A stretch of 64,000 nucleotides of DNA from positions 1 through 64,000 of the forward strand of contig JACRFZ010000031.1 in NCBI GenBank assembly GCA_016212515.1, in the 5' to 3' direction. Position 1 is the stretch's first letter, and every line of letters begins with the position of its first letter. This DNA is from Candidatus Melainabacteria bacterium. GTDB lineage: Bacteria; Cyanobacteriota; Vampirovibrionia; Obscuribacterales; Obscuribacteraceae. The position numbers and the translations under genes are program-made. Positions 49,600-59,099 of this stretch are shown in pieces. The notes under the pieces were generated by a model, which did no database searches, was not told where the DNA came from, and saw only the letters and a program-made list of their open reading frames with translations.

Positions 49600-50877
49600 T
49601 TGAACCCACCGCCTCTTAGCGTTTTTTTTAAACAGATGCTCTGGGGCTGGGGCTTAATGGTGGCAGCACTCTTGCTTTACTGTGATTTCAAAGAGCAGGC
49701 TATGCTGGCCAGTTCCGATTACCTGATGACTTTTCACACAGCCGGATGGATTGCCGGACATGGGCAGTGGGATATTCTTTATCCGCAACCCGGTGCCGGC
49801 ACCTTCCATGGCGAGCCCTTTGATGTAAAAGCACATGAGCTTTTGCCGTTTTTGCCGGATTATTCTGTGGCTGAATATATGTATATGCCGGCTTCTGCCT
49901 TTCTCTTTGCTCCCTTTGCAGCGCTGCCGCCCAATCTCTCTCTCTTTGCTTTTCAATTGCTTTCCGCTGCTTGCCTGTTTGGTTCAGCTCTGCTCATTCC
50001 AGCCGGTAACAAAATGGGCCGGGCTCTCACCCAGTCCCTTTCGCTTTTGACTTTTCTTCCTACATTTCTCACCCTCTGGATCGGTCAAGTTGGTCTTGTA
50101 TTCGGCTTGTTCCCTCTCTCTTGCGGCTATTACTTGCTGTCGAAAAAACAAGATTTTCCAGCCGGATTGGTTTTCAGCCTCTTGGCCCTGAAGCCGCAGA
50201 TGCTTGTGCCGGCAATTTTTCTACTCTTCCTGAAGCTCTGCCAGAAGCAGTTTTCCCTGGCTTTTGGCATGGTTGCCGGTCTCATTGCTCTTGCTTTGGT
50301 GAACTACGCTTTGCTCGGGCAGAAGCTTCTTTTGAGCTGGTTCGATTGTCTCAAGCTTAGCGATCGTGTTTATTCCGATCCCGCCATGGGGGTGCCGGTG
50401 CGCCTGGCTACCTCCCTGCCCCGTGCCATTCTACTTTCTCAGCCTGAGCAAGTGCGCCTCACTCTCAAGCCCTATCTTTATGCCGGTGCTGTTCTGTTGG
50501 CTTGCCTGGGTCTTGCTCTCATTTTCGTATTGGCCCGCAAGGCCAGCCCCATGAGTGAAGCCGATAAGCTCAAGAGCGCTCTCATTCTGGGCTGCCTGGC
50601 GTTGCCCTGCGTGGTTCCCCATCTCTTTATTTATGATCTTTGTGTGCTGGCGCCGGCAGGCTTTCTGGTTTTCGCGCCGGTGGCGGCGGAAGGAGAGACC
50701 TTTGCCTGCTTGAGACCATTTTTGCTACTGCTCTGGTTGTCCGTTACCGCTTATTGCATGCTCTTAATGTCCTGGCCGGGGGTGGTATCGCCCCTGGTAT
50801 TGTGCGGCATTATCCTTTTGGTTTATGTCGGTGCCATGCTCAGGCTTTATGCCTGTCGGCTCAAGGTTCGGAGTTGA
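49600..50877 (+). CDS. GT87-family (DUF2029) membrane glycosyltransferase
   Basis: 425 residues, TTG start, about ten hydrophobic helices. The first outer loop carries DYLMTFHTAGWIAGHGQWDI and YMYMPASAFLFAPFAALPP, and a later helix end has LLALKPQ; this D/E loop and the K-P-Q motif are characteristic of DUF2029/GT87, polyprenol-phosphate-mannose-dependent GT-C transferases. It would add a sugar to an envelope glycan on the outer face of the inner membrane. Donor and acceptor are unknown. The next GT-C gene begins four bases after its stop. Confidence 0.82.
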   Translation: MNPPPLSVFFKQMLWGWGLMVAALLLYCDFKEQAMLASSDYLMTFHTAGWIAGHGQWDILYPQPGAGTFHGEPFDVKAHELLPFLPDYSVAEYMYMPASAFLFAPFAALPPNLSLFAFQLLSAACLFGSALLIPAGNKMGRALTQSLSLLTFLPTFLTLWIGQVGLVFGLFPLSCGYYLLSKKQDFPAGLVFSLLALKPQMLVPAIFLLFLKLCQKQFSLAFGMVAGLIALALVNYALLGQKLLLSWFDCLKLSDRVYSDPAMGVPVRLATSLPRAILLSQPEQVRLTLKPYLYAGAVLLACLGLALIFVLARKASPMSEADKLKSALILGCLALPCVVPHLFIYDLCVLAPAGFLVFAPVAAEGETFACLRPFLLLLWLSVTAYCMLLMSWPGVVSPLVLCGIILLVYVGAMLRLYACRLKVRS

Positions 50878-50881
50878 AGCA

Positions 50882-52405
50882 ATGGCCAAGAAGATAAGCC
50901 GAAGATTTGATCGCCTGGTTATCTGGCCCCTTTGCTGGCTCTCCCTGGGCGCCCTTGTCTTCTTCTATTTTAAGGGTTTTGAGGCCGCCCTGACGGCGCC
51001 GCTTTCTCTGGGGGGCGAGGGACCATCCCTTTATGCGGCTTATATGCTCAGTCAAAACCTCAACCCATACGACACCCTGGCGCTCACCGAGCATCCCTGG
51101 CGTGTGGTGTCCAGTCCGCCTGTTTATTTCGCTATTACCGGCTGGCTCTTGAAACTGAGCGGTCCTTCTTTGATTCCACTACGGGTGGTATCAGCGGCCG
51201 GCTTCGTCATCTTTCTTGTAGCGGCTCATCGTGTTTTTGCCCTCAGTGGTGCCTCTCGGCTGGGGCGTCTTCTAGGGCTCATCAATCTGGGTGCCTTCTG
51301 GTCCATCTGGGCTTATGCCTTTCGTGCCACGCCCGACATGCTTGCTCTTGCTCTTATGGTCATGGCTATCGAGCAGTACATGGTCCTGGCTCGTAAACCC
51401 AAGGATGACAATATCTTTCGCTTTCCGCGCCTGATCGTGATCGCCACTCTGGCGGTGCTCGCTTCCCTGGCGAGAGGTTCTTGCGCGGCGGTGGTGCCGG
51501 CCATTGCCCTGGCTTTGATCGTCGGCAGGCAGTGGCGGCTTTCGCTTGTTTTTATGCTGCTTTCGTCGGTGCTGGCCTTTGCCTCCATGCTCTTGCTCAA
51601 CAATATTACTGCCGGTGGTTTTGCCGCTCATCTGGCTTTCTCCGAGTCGTCACCCTTCAGCTTTCATGCGCTGCATGAGCATCTGACCTGGCTCAGTTCC
51701 GACTGGCTGATTCTGGCGGCCGCACCGGTATGCATAATCAACTTGCTTGTTGGTTACATAAATGGCTACGAAGAACGAGAGGGACCTTACCGCCATCATC
51801 TGGCCGCTCTGGTCGTTATGGTCACCCTCTTCTTTCTCAGCAGCGCCGTCAGCCTTTATGTTATGGGCAAGGCCGCGGCCGGTGTGGCTGACTTCTTCTT
51901 GATTCTCTTTGCCGTGGCCTGGATGGTTGCCGTTTCTGCCGAGCATTTGAATCGGCGCTATCTGCTCTTGATGTTTATCGCTTTCGGCTGCGGATTTTTC
52001 GTGATTAGTTCTCTTCATGTCAATCAGAATAAGCAGATTGCCGTTATGAAGAAGGGTCTGGATGAGATTAAGGAGAGAAACCTGAATGGCGATCTGATGC
52101 TTTGCGAAGAAAGCAGCTTGCCGCAGTTGCTTGATCTGACTCCTGAGTTTGTCGATCTTCCCACCATGAAGGCGGTCTGGGAGCGCAGCCCGCAGGTTTA
52201 CGCTGCGCGTATGGCTGAGATAAAAGAGCGCATAGCCAGGAAGGGCTACGGCTCAATTGTGATCAATTCTCAGGACGGCTGTTTGATTAAGCCCTATCAG
52301 TATTGGGATGAAGCGGTGGTGCGGCTCATCAAAGCTAACTATAAGAGCGCCGCTGAAATAGCCGTGGATGGTCGCATGCAAGACTTTTACCTGCCGCGCA
52401 AATAA
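50882..52405 (+). CDS. GT-C membrane glycosyltransferase
   Basis: 507 residues from the ATG at 50882 (GGAG eight bases before; this start sits right behind the previous gene). About eleven hydrophobic helices and a C-terminal soluble domain of 120 residues. The first extracytoplasmic loop, EGPSLYAAYMLSQNLNPYDT, has the acidic/aromatic layout of the GT39/GT83 branch. It probably uses a polyprenyl-phosphate sugar. Operon with the GT87 gene before it. Convergent with the calpain-like gene. Confidence 0.75.
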   Translation: MAKKISRRFDRLVIWPLCWLSLGALVFFYFKGFEAALTAPLSLGGEGPSLYAAYMLSQNLNPYDTLALTEHPWRVVSSPPVYFAITGWLLKLSGPSLIPLRVVSAAGFVIFLVAAHRVFALSGASRLGRLLGLINLGAFWSIWAYAFRATPDMLALALMVMAIEQYMVLARKPKDDNIFRFPRLIVIATLAVLASLARGSCAAVVPAIALALIVGRQWRLSLVFMLLSSVLAFASMLLLNNITAGGFAAHLAFSESSPFSFHALHEHLTWLSSDWLILAAAPVCIINLLVGYINGYEEREGPYRHHLAALVVMVTLFFLSSAVSLYVMGKAAAGVADFFLILFAVAWMVAVSAEHLNRRYLLLMFIAFGCGFFVISSLHVNQNKQIAVMKKGLDEIKERNLNGDLMLCEESSLPQLLDLTPEFVDLPTMKAVWERSPQVYAARMAEIKERIARKGYGSIVINSQDGCLIKPYQYWDEAVVRLIKANYKSAAEIAVDGRMQDFYLPRK

Positions 52406-52430
52406 ACAGCCGGTATAGGCTGCGAAGAAC

Positions 52431-53561
52431 TCAAATGAAAGAGCGCGCCACGGAGTAAAAATACTGCTGGAATAGCTCCACATGCATCTTGAAGCAGCCG
52501 TCCTCCAGTTGCTCGAACTTCAGATGCTGGGGGTCGCTCTTCAGGCTGAAGCGACGGGAGCCTCGGCCGTGCGGATTGCGGATCGTAATTAGATTATGGG
52601 CGGGGTCGAAGCCGATGATGGTGTATGCGTGCTGGTCTATTACCAGGGGCGGGTATTTATCGAGCATGGAGGCCGGATAAGTACCACAAACTATCGGGTT
52701 CTGAGATCTGACCGCTCCACCTATGAAGGAAGCCAGTTCGCTCACTGAAGCGTGACCGGGATCGAGGAACTCCGCTTTGCGTCCGGTGATGCAACCCAGC
52801 CCTACTTCCAGTCGCGACTGATCGCCGTCGGTGCCATCCGCTCCTTTGTTGTCGGGAAACTTCTTGGTCTGGGCGTATTCTAAGAGTGAGGCCCAGACTG
52901 CCGTGTCGGTGATGCCGGCTTGCCTGGCTTCTTTGCGTGAAACTACATATTCATTGCCGTCGCCGGGAAAGCGCACGATATAACTCGTGCCCTCGCCGCG
53001 CCTGATCATTGTGGATAAGAGTCGCTGTCCCCTCGGTAATTGGGCCAGGGCCGACATGGAGGCCTGGAACCAGCAGTTTTCAAAGTTGCTCTGGTCGATG
53101 CCGTTGGCGCCTTCTCTGGCTATGTCTTCCGGCGTGAAGGGATAAAGACCGGTACCGGAACCAAGATTGACACGACTGCCGGTGCTGGTGCTCGGCTGTC
53201 CCTCGCTCACTGCCGCCGTCTTTTCCGCGCTGTTTAGCTTAGCTCCACCGGTGAGGTTGTTGAGGATTGTACCTGAGTGGAGAGCTTCTTCCGTGGTGGG
53301 AAAAGTTGTCACGATGTAATTAAAAATTTGCAAGGCCCTTGCCTTGCGGTCGGCATCTTTATTGGCCAGGGCGGCATAGTAGTAAAGCCGGGCTGCCGGT
53401 TTTTCCGTCTTCAAAAGCTTTTCAAAGGCGTCGGCGGCGGCGCTGAATTGCTTCTGTTTATAGAGAGCGAGGGCTTCGGCCGCCTTGTTCTGTGCCGATG
53501 CGGCTGTGTTTGTGCCACTAATGATTAGCAGGCTAAGGGCCAGCAAAATTGACTTTTCCAC
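52431..53561 (-). CDS. Exported calpain-like (C2-type) cysteine protease with TPR-like head
   Basis: About 376 residues from the GTG at 53561 (AAGGA nine bases before), two bases after the stop of the GT87 gene upstream; a longer frame to 53771 lies inside that gene and is unlikely. Signal peptide EKSILLALSLLIISGTNTAA, then one or two TPR-like units (ALYKQKQFSAAADAFEKLLK), a linker, and a calpain-type peptidase domain with the complete triad: Cys163 in QSNFENCWFQASMSALA, His311 in DQHAYTIIGFD, Asn329 in TIRNPHGRGSRR. No calcium EF-hands are seen. A bacterial secreted calpain-like enzyme; substrate unknown. Confidence 0.83.
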   Translation of the reverse strand: MEKSILLALSLLIISGTNTAASAQNKAAEALALYKQKQFSAAADAFEKLLKTEKPAARLYYYAALANKDADRKARALQIFNYIVTTFPTTEEALHSGTILNNLTGGAKLNSAEKTAAVSEGQPSTSTGSRVNLGSGTGLYPFTPEDIAREGANGIDQSNFENCWFQASMSALAQLPRGQRLLSTMIRRGEGTSYIVRFPGDGNEYVVSRKEARQAGITDTAVWASLLEYAQTKKFPDNKGADGTDGDQSRLEVGLGCITGRKAEFLDPGHASVSELASFIGGAVRSQNPIVCGTYPASMLDKYPPLVIDQHAYTIIGFDPAHNLITIRNPHGRGSRRFSLKSDPQHLKFEQLEDGCFKMHVELFQQYFYSVARSFI

Positions 53562-53563
53562 CG

Positions 53564-54916
53564 TCAGTTTTCCTTTCTCGATAAAGTACTTCGCGTTGCC
53601 AGAAATATGTTGGCGCAGAGCACCGCCAGCAAAGTGTTGGTAAGCAAGAAGGCTATTCCCTCTGCTTCCATAGAGCCGAGAGCGAAGTTGTAGAACCAGC
53701 TTGCGAAGGGGTAGAAGGTCAGAAGTCGGCACCACCAGCGATACTGAGGCATGGCCTTGACTTGCTTCCACTGAGCGTAATCTTCAGATTCGTTGTCACT
53801 TTCACCAAGCAGCATTCCTCTGAGGGTGAGTGCGGCCGGTACCGTCAATAGCAGGCAGTCGAAGTAGTGAGAATGAGGACTGAGTACCAGGGAGAGCGTA
53901 AAGACGAAGGCTAGTAGAAAACGCCGGGTGACGCTTCTGTTTGGGCTCAAGGATTCAGCAAGCTTGCTTTGTGGTGTTTTGAAAGCAAGCCAGGCTACCG
54001 GCAGGAGGGAGGCAAAGAGCGTGAGGGTAGTGATCAACATGGCTGTTTTGTGCGGCAGAAGCACACTTAAGAGCCCTCGCATACTGGCCATGACATGGGG
54101 GTTAACTCCCACGAAACGGGTAGAGCTCTCGGCACTGACCAGCACCCTGGGGTAATTCAAAATGGTGTCGAAGCCCATGAAGCAACCGGCCAGAAGGAAG
54201 AGCGCCGCTTCGGTGGCAAAGAGTGCGGCAAGCAAACGCCACTTTCTGAGACCGAACATGGTAGCCAGTGGCAATAAGATGTACTGGGGTTTGACGGTGG
54301 AAAGCGAGAGAAATACACCTGAGAGGATATCCCTGCCCCTTAGAAAGGCGCACATCGAAAGACTCATACAGGTAACCAGAAGGAAAGTCGTCTGACCATG
54401 CCAGACCGTCAGGTAGGCTGGAATCGAGGACCAAGCCAGGACAAGAAAGAGTGGAATAAAGAGCCCGGTCTTGAGACCTTTCAGGCTTTCTTTCAGCAGC
54501 ATCGAGAGCGAACAAAGGGCCATCAAGCCGGTTGTCAGACACCAGACCACGTAAGCCAGGTTGTAGGGCAAGAGCCCGTATGGAATACAAAAGAGGTAGA
54601 GGAAGGGCACGGACTGATTGTAGAAAAGCCCCTTAATTGGAATCTGCGGGTAAATGAGCCCCAGGCACCACCACTCTTGCACGTCCGGATCATAGACCCG
54701 GTGCGCGTGGGGGCTTATGATCAGTTGTCCGGCCTGGTAAAACTGCGAAAAATCAGTGAGGTCAAGGCGAGGGCCGGTGAAGTACCAGTGAATATTTACC
54801 AGCGCCCTGTATAAAAGGAAGAAGGTGAGAAGCTGTGCGACCAGGGCGAAGGCAAGAACCAAACCGATAACTACCTTGTTTGGTGCGGCTGCTTCTGGCG
54901 GTTGGCTTTCTGTCAT
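53564..54916 (-). CDS. GT87-family (DUF2029) membrane glycosyltransferase
   Basis: 450 residues, about ten to eleven hydrophobic helices. Early loop DFSQFYQAGQLIISPHAHRVY, then FYNQSVPFLYLFCIPYGLLP, and the motif LSTVKPQYILLP after the mid-protein helices match GT87, like the gene at 49600. It transfers a sugar from a polyprenyl carrier to an envelope glycan. It is followed by the calpain-like protease gene two bases after its stop, so the two are translationally linked. Confidence 0.82.
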   Translation of the reverse strand: MTESQPPEAAAPNKVVIGLVLAFALVAQLLTFFLLYRALVNIHWYFTGPRLDLTDFSQFYQAGQLIISPHAHRVYDPDVQEWWCLGLIYPQIPIKGLFYNQSVPFLYLFCIPYGLLPYNLAYVVWCLTTGLMALCSLSMLLKESLKGLKTGLFIPLFLVLAWSSIPAYLTVWHGQTTFLLVTCMSLSMCAFLRGRDILSGVFLSLSTVKPQYILLPLATMFGLRKWRLLAALFATEAALFLLAGCFMGFDTILNYPRVLVSAESSTRFVGVNPHVMASMRGLLSVLLPHKTAMLITTLTLFASLLPVAWLAFKTPQSKLAESLSPNRSVTRRFLLAFVFTLSLVLSPHSHYFDCLLLTVPAALTLRGMLLGESDNESEDYAQWKQVKAMPQYRWWCRLLTFYPFASWFYNFALGSMEAEGIAFLLTNTLLAVLCANIFLATRSTLSRKEN

Positions 54917-55125
54917 GGGTTGGCTGCTTTCTTCTGCGGCTCCACGGGCATGCCGATGACGGCTGTTTCAGTGATTATAGAGGTAGGGCAGAAGCTTAGC
55001 CAATGGTAAGGGAAGCAAAGCGGGAGCGGCTCCGCTATTCAGTGCCGCCCGCTTGGAGGTTTGCTTGTCAGAAGCTTGAACCAGGCAGGGTGTCGCTAGA
55101 CCGGGCTTGTATATCGGGCGGATAT

Positions 55126-55139
55126 CCCGGACGTCCGGG
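55126..55139. repeat. 14-bp palindrome directly after the SPFH gene
   Basis: CCCGGACGTCCGGG, perfect, touching the stop codon of the minus-strand SPFH gene. A hairpin without T-run; possibly an mRNA end-stabiliser. Confidence 0.45.
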
Positions 55140-55988
55140 CTATTCCTCGCCAGGGCTGCGGGAATTTTTCTCAAACCCGACGTAAAGTCTGGCGTTAGCG
55201 TTTTTACCGAGCTCCGCCATGGTCTCAAGTTCCCGCAGTCTTAGCAGGGCTGGATGATCGGCATAGGCGGCAGCGGCCTGCGCCTGCAAACGCAGTGATT
55301 CGGTATCGGCAGTGGTGCGTATGCGCTTTACTTCCGCTTCCGACTCGGCCATAGTACGTTTGGACTCGGCGAGAGTTTTGCTCATCATCTTTTCGTTGTG
55401 AGCTTTGGTCTCCGACTCTATTTTTTGTTGCTCTGCCTTGGTTCTTGCTTCGATCAGGGCTGCTTCCGACATTCTTTCTGCAGCCAGAACTTTGTTCATG
55501 ATTTCTTGCAAGTTGCCCGGGAAGATGAGATCTTTTACATCGGCTCTCAAGATATTTACACCGTATTTGGTGGCTTGTTCCTTGACGTCGTGAAGAATGT
55601 CTTCGCTGAGGCGATTGCGGTTGGTGAGAATTTCTTCCAGGTTCATGGCTGCCAGTGAGCGTCGTGCCGCCAGTTGAACGTCTGTGTAGAGCCGATCTTC
55701 GTACTTTTCCACTTCGTGAGTAGCGGCACGGGGATCCAGTACGCGAAATTGCACGACAATGCTGACGCGGATGGCTACTTTGTCGGCGGTAAGTATTTCC
55801 TGCCCCTTGATGGTCAGTTCACGTTCGCGCATATCCACCAGGGTGACCTCGACTTTCTTATTTCGCAAACCAAGAAAGTCGAAGTGTTTGGGCAGCTTGT
55901 ACCGTCCTGCTTCCAGGGTTTTGGTCAAGACACCGTCTTCGTACCACAAGCCTCGGTGGGTATCTTTGATAATAATTTCAAGACCCAT
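55140..55988 (-). CDS. SPFH/band-7 domain protein (slipin-like)
   Basis: 282 residues. Residues 1-190 form an SPFH domain: a start of GLEIIIKDTHRGLWYEDGVL, KVEVTLVDMRERELTIKGQE, TADKVAIRVSIVVQFRVLDP and YTDVQLAARRSLAAMNLEEI, as in stomatins/slipins. A long coiled coil follows (ALIEARTKAEQQKIESETKA). No N-terminal membrane helix is visible, unlike most slipins, so it would be peripheral. Such proteins form ring-like oligomers and organise membrane domains or proteases. A rhomboid gene lies 171 bases upstream on the same strand. Confidence 0.88.
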   Translation of the reverse strand: MGLEIIIKDTHRGLWYEDGVLTKTLEAGRYKLPKHFDFLGLRNKKVEVTLVDMRERELTIKGQEILTADKVAIRVSIVVQFRVLDPRAATHEVEKYEDRLYTDVQLAARRSLAAMNLEEILTNRNRLSEDILHDVKEQATKYGVNILRADVKDLIFPGNLQEIMNKVLAAERMSEAALIEARTKAEQQKIESETKAHNEKMMSKTLAESKRTMAESEAEVKRIRTTADTESLRLQAQAAAAYADHPALLRLRELETMAELGKNANARLYVGFEKNSRSPGEE

Positions 55989-56159
55989 TTGATTCTCCGC
56001 AATTATTGAGGCGGCCCCGCAGCAAAGCTGATTTGGAAGATGTCAAAACAGATGAGATAGCTTGATCGCTTGCACAAAGTGTTTGGTTATGTACCTCATG
56101 TCTCGATGGTTCCTAACCCTGCCGGGACCTATCGAGACCTTACCACTGCGCAGAACGGA

Positions 56160-56900
56160 CTAAACATATGATTGATTGCGCTTGGCGCCGGCGAAGAGTC
56201 GCACCAGGGCAAGACCGGCGACAAAACCGCCTATATGGGCGGCATAGGCTACACCGGCGGCATCCGGGGAACCGCCTAAGACGCCGGAACTGTCAGCCAA
56301 CTGGAAGAGTATCCACATACCCAGGCAGGCAAAGGCCGGTACTCGCATGACTTGCCGCAGAAAAAGCACGGTGATGCTCTTGTGGGGAAAAAGCACCATG
56401 TATCCACCCAGTACCCCGGAAATGGCTCCGGATGCTCCCAGTGAGGGAATGAGCCCATTGCCGCCCAGGGCAACCGTACAAAATACGTGAGAAAGCCCGG
56501 CCACAACCCCACAGAAAAGATAAAAGATGAGGTACTTGCCGTGACCCATAGAGTCTTCCAGGTTGTCTCCAAAAATATTGAGATAGAGCATATTGCCTGC
56601 GATGTGAGCAAAACCGCCATGCATAAACATGGACGTGAAGAGAGTCAGGTAAACCGGAATGGGTGTTTCGCCAAGTTGGATCACGGTGGTGCTGCCGTGG
56701 GGACCGGCCAGGGGCAGTTGCCCGGCTACATCTTGTCCGCTCAATATTTCCTGCGGAACAGCCGCGAAGGAATTGGTGAAAACCTCGTTGGAGCCCATCC
56801 CTTGCAGGAAGACAAAGACAAAAATATTGATGCCGATGAGAATGTAGTTGACCCAGGGGGTGAGGCGTCTGTCGGAGTTGTCATCGGATAAAGGAAGCAT
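56160..56900 (-). CDS. Rhomboid-family intramembrane serine protease
   Basis: 246 residues, six to seven helices. Catalytic Ser157 in SLGASGAISGVLGG and His222 in AYAAHIGGFVAGLA; also FMHGGFAHIAGNMLYLNIFG in helix 2 and GRE-like GHGKYLIFYLFCGVVAG. These are the hallmarks of active rhomboids, which cut single-pass membrane proteins inside the lipid bilayer. The insertion between helices 1 and 2 (residues 45-85) is long. Neighbour of an SPFH protein. Confidence 0.92.
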   Translation of the reverse strand: MLPLSDDNSDRRLTPWVNYILIGINIFVFVFLQGMGSNEVFTNSFAAVPQEILSGQDVAGQLPLAGPHGSTTVIQLGETPIPVYLTLFTSMFMHGGFAHIAGNMLYLNIFGDNLEDSMGHGKYLIFYLFCGVVAGLSHVFCTVALGGNGLIPSLGASGAISGVLGGYMVLFPHKSITVLFLRQVMRVPAFACLGMWILFQLADSSGVLGGSPDAAGVAYAAHIGGFVAGLALVRLFAGAKRNQSYV

Positions 56901-57047
56901 TGCTCTTCTGGCCTAGTAGTCGTAGCGGATCTCAAATGCCAATACTTTAGCAGTTAATCGGTGCCCATACCGGAGCGGTCTTCGGCGAAGATTGAAGCGT
57001 TGCCGGCGCAGTTGTGGTAGTCGAGTGGAACGGTTAGAATAGAGATA

Positions 57048-57875
57048 ATGCCGGGTTTTTCGGAATATGAGCGGTGTTTGCTGGAAAAAGTAAGGGTGTC
57101 ATTGAGAGTACTTTCACATTACAGTTCCTTATGCATGGCTGTATTGATCGCCCTGTCTTTGCACTGTAGCGCAAGTGTACAAGCCGGTGGAGCGGCTAAA
57201 CTCATTCCTGCCCTCAAGCTTACACAGTCTCATGACTTTTGGGGCGTGTCGGAGACCATCGTGTCTTTGCAGGGCATGCGTCTCGAGAATAAGGGACGGA
57301 TGCACTTCACCGTGGTCGCTTCTCGTCCAAGTTGGGCCGTCACCGTCTTCCGTGATGACGATAAGGTCTTTATTCGAGAGTCGCTTGAGGAATTGGAGTC
57401 AACCGGTCTGGTTTCCGAATTCCTTGTGGTTAAGAAGCGGCGATTGTTTGATGGCCGGGGGAGTAAATTTACGAGCAAAATCGGAGAATTTTCTATTTCG
57501 GAGGTGCGTGGACCGAGGGAGCAGTTTGCTTATCTTCCGCTCGGTAAGCTTGCCGCGCCGGAGGTAGAAAGAATTCTCTACACCGTTTTCAAACAGCCTA
57601 CAAATGGTGGCATACCCATCAAGTATGGCAGAGTGCAAAAGGGAGTGGACTGGATGACTGGTCTGAAGCGCGGTGGTCAGATTCGCAATGTTCTTTTTAC
57701 CAGTGATATTAAGAGAGTGATGGTTAGCCCGGCAGAATTTGAGCCGCCTGTAGGCTACAGGATGGCGGCGTCGGTGCAGGAAGTGCTGATGAGCAAGGTC
57801 AGTCGCGATGCCTCCGGCGATATGGACGAGATCTTCGAGATCGGTGGTAAGAAGCGGGGTGCCAAGCCGCGCTGA
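57048..57875 (+). CDS. Exported protein of unknown function
   Basis: 275 residues; an export segment at residues 28-46 (SLCMAVLIALSLHCSASVQA) lies rather far from the first ATG, so the true start may be GTG 57094 or ATG 57133. The mature part is alpha+beta with many basic residues (DIKRVMVSPAEFEPPVGYRM) and a Lys/Arg-rich C-terminus. No domain recognised. Monocistronic and divergent from the rhomboid gene. Confidence 0.62.
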   Translation: MPGFSEYERCLLEKVRVSLRVLSHYSSLCMAVLIALSLHCSASVQAGGAAKLIPALKLTQSHDFWGVSETIVSLQGMRLENKGRMHFTVVASRPSWAVTVFRDDDKVFIRESLEELESTGLVSEFLVVKKRRLFDGRGSKFTSKIGEFSISEVRGPREQFAYLPLGKLAAPEVERILYTVFKQPTNGGIPIKYGRVQKGVDWMTGLKRGGQIRNVLFTSDIKRVMVSPAEFEPPVGYRMAASVQEVLMSKVSRDASGDMDEIFEIGGKKRGAKPR

Positions 57876-58037
57876 AATCCAGTCACATCATGTGTATGCA
57901 CTTGTTACCTTTTTGTGACCGGTGTGGGCCAGTATTAGCAAAAGATTGCAACAATTGCCCCTCAGGCTTAAATGTTGGTACAAACTCCAGGGTGACGTGG
58001 AATACTAAGACTGTTCGGATCTTTAGGAATAAGGCCT

Positions 58038-59099
58038 ATGACCAGCGCCATAGACAAGCCCGGCATTAAGTATAAATTTGCCTGGATGTTTGGGCGCAAC
58101 AACGACCTGTTGTTCTATTTCGCTCCTATTCTTCTGGCGCTGGGTTTGTATGCGGCAGTGCAGAATAATCTCGTAACAGCCGGGCTGCTCTTTCTGATTG
58201 TGGCCAATGGGCTGGGTCTCAACCAGTTTCATCTGGGACCGTCCTGGTATTTCTATTTCGACAAAAAGAACCTGGAGCACTGGCGCAGCGACAAGGGTCG
58301 GGCCATGCTTTATTTTGGCGGTCCGATAATAATTCTTGCCGTTTGCACTTTGCTGGGAGTGGTGGCACCGGGCATTTTGTTCTTTCTCACTACACTCTGG
58401 GGCATTCAGCATTTCATTCAGCAAAATTTCGGCATTCTCATTCTTTACCACAACCCCAATAGCGGCGAAGCCATAGCCTCCCGTACTTTGCAATCGCGCA
58501 GCCTCTGGTCGGCTTCGGTTTTCTTTTCGGTTTTCTACTTCGAAAAACTGGTTTTCAAAGGTGGTGGTATCGCTATATTTGCCGCAGTTGCCGCCGTTTT
58601 AGCTTTGGTTGCCATTTTTTATTGCGCCCTCTACCTGAAAGATCTTATGGGGCAGGTTAAGCAAGGCGCCAGTTTGAATGTGCCGGCTCTGCTTTTCTGG
58701 TTCATGGGTGTTATCTATTTTGCGCCCTTTGCCCTGGCTGATTACAACGAGACCACTGCCTTCATCATTCCTGGTGTCATGCACTGGTCGCAGTATATGT
58801 TTCTGAATTACATGCTGGTTAAGTACAAGTATCAGGGTGAGGAGTCTAAGCAACTGCCGACGGCACCAATGCTGCTCTTTTTCGGACTGGCGGTACTGGT
58901 TTTTGTACTTTCCTTTTCCCTTCAACACGTAAGGCTTTCCGGTAGTTTCGTGCAGCCGATTGTCGGTTTTCTCCTCGGTTTGTCCAACGTGCATTACTTC
59001 CAGGATGCCTTCTTGTGGCGCTTTCGAGAGCAGTTTCAGCGCCAGTCTATATTGCCTTACCTCAAGCAAGCACGGATGATTGAGAGTGGAACCCAGTAG
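58038..59099 (+). CDS. Polytopic membrane protein with conserved-type His clusters
   Basis: 353 residues, about nine helices. His and aromatic residues sit in or next to helices: LGLNQFHLGPSWYFYF, TLWGIQHFIQQNFGILILYH, IPGVMHWSQYMFLNY and GLSNVHYFQDAFLWRFREQF. The repeated H-x(3-4)-H/N/Q arrangement recalls membrane metal- or heme-dependent enzymes, but I recognise no family. The next gene, a GT-C transferase, starts inside its 3' end, so they are co-translated. Confidence 0.65.
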   Translation: MTSAIDKPGIKYKFAWMFGRNNDLLFYFAPILLALGLYAAVQNNLVTAGLLFLIVANGLGLNQFHLGPSWYFYFDKKNLEHWRSDKGRAMLYFGGPIIILAVCTLLGVVAPGILFFLTTLWGIQHFIQQNFGILILYHNPNSGEAIASRTLQSRSLWSASVFFSVFYFEKLVFKGGGIAIFAAVAAVLALVAIFYCALYLKDLMGQVKQGASLNVPALLFWFMGVIYFAPFALADYNETTAFIIPGVMHWSQYMFLNYMLVKYKYQGEESKQLPTAPMLLFFGLAVLVFVLSFSLQHVRLSGSFVQPIVGFLLGLSNVHYFQDAFLWRFREQFQRQSILPYLKQARMIESGTQ

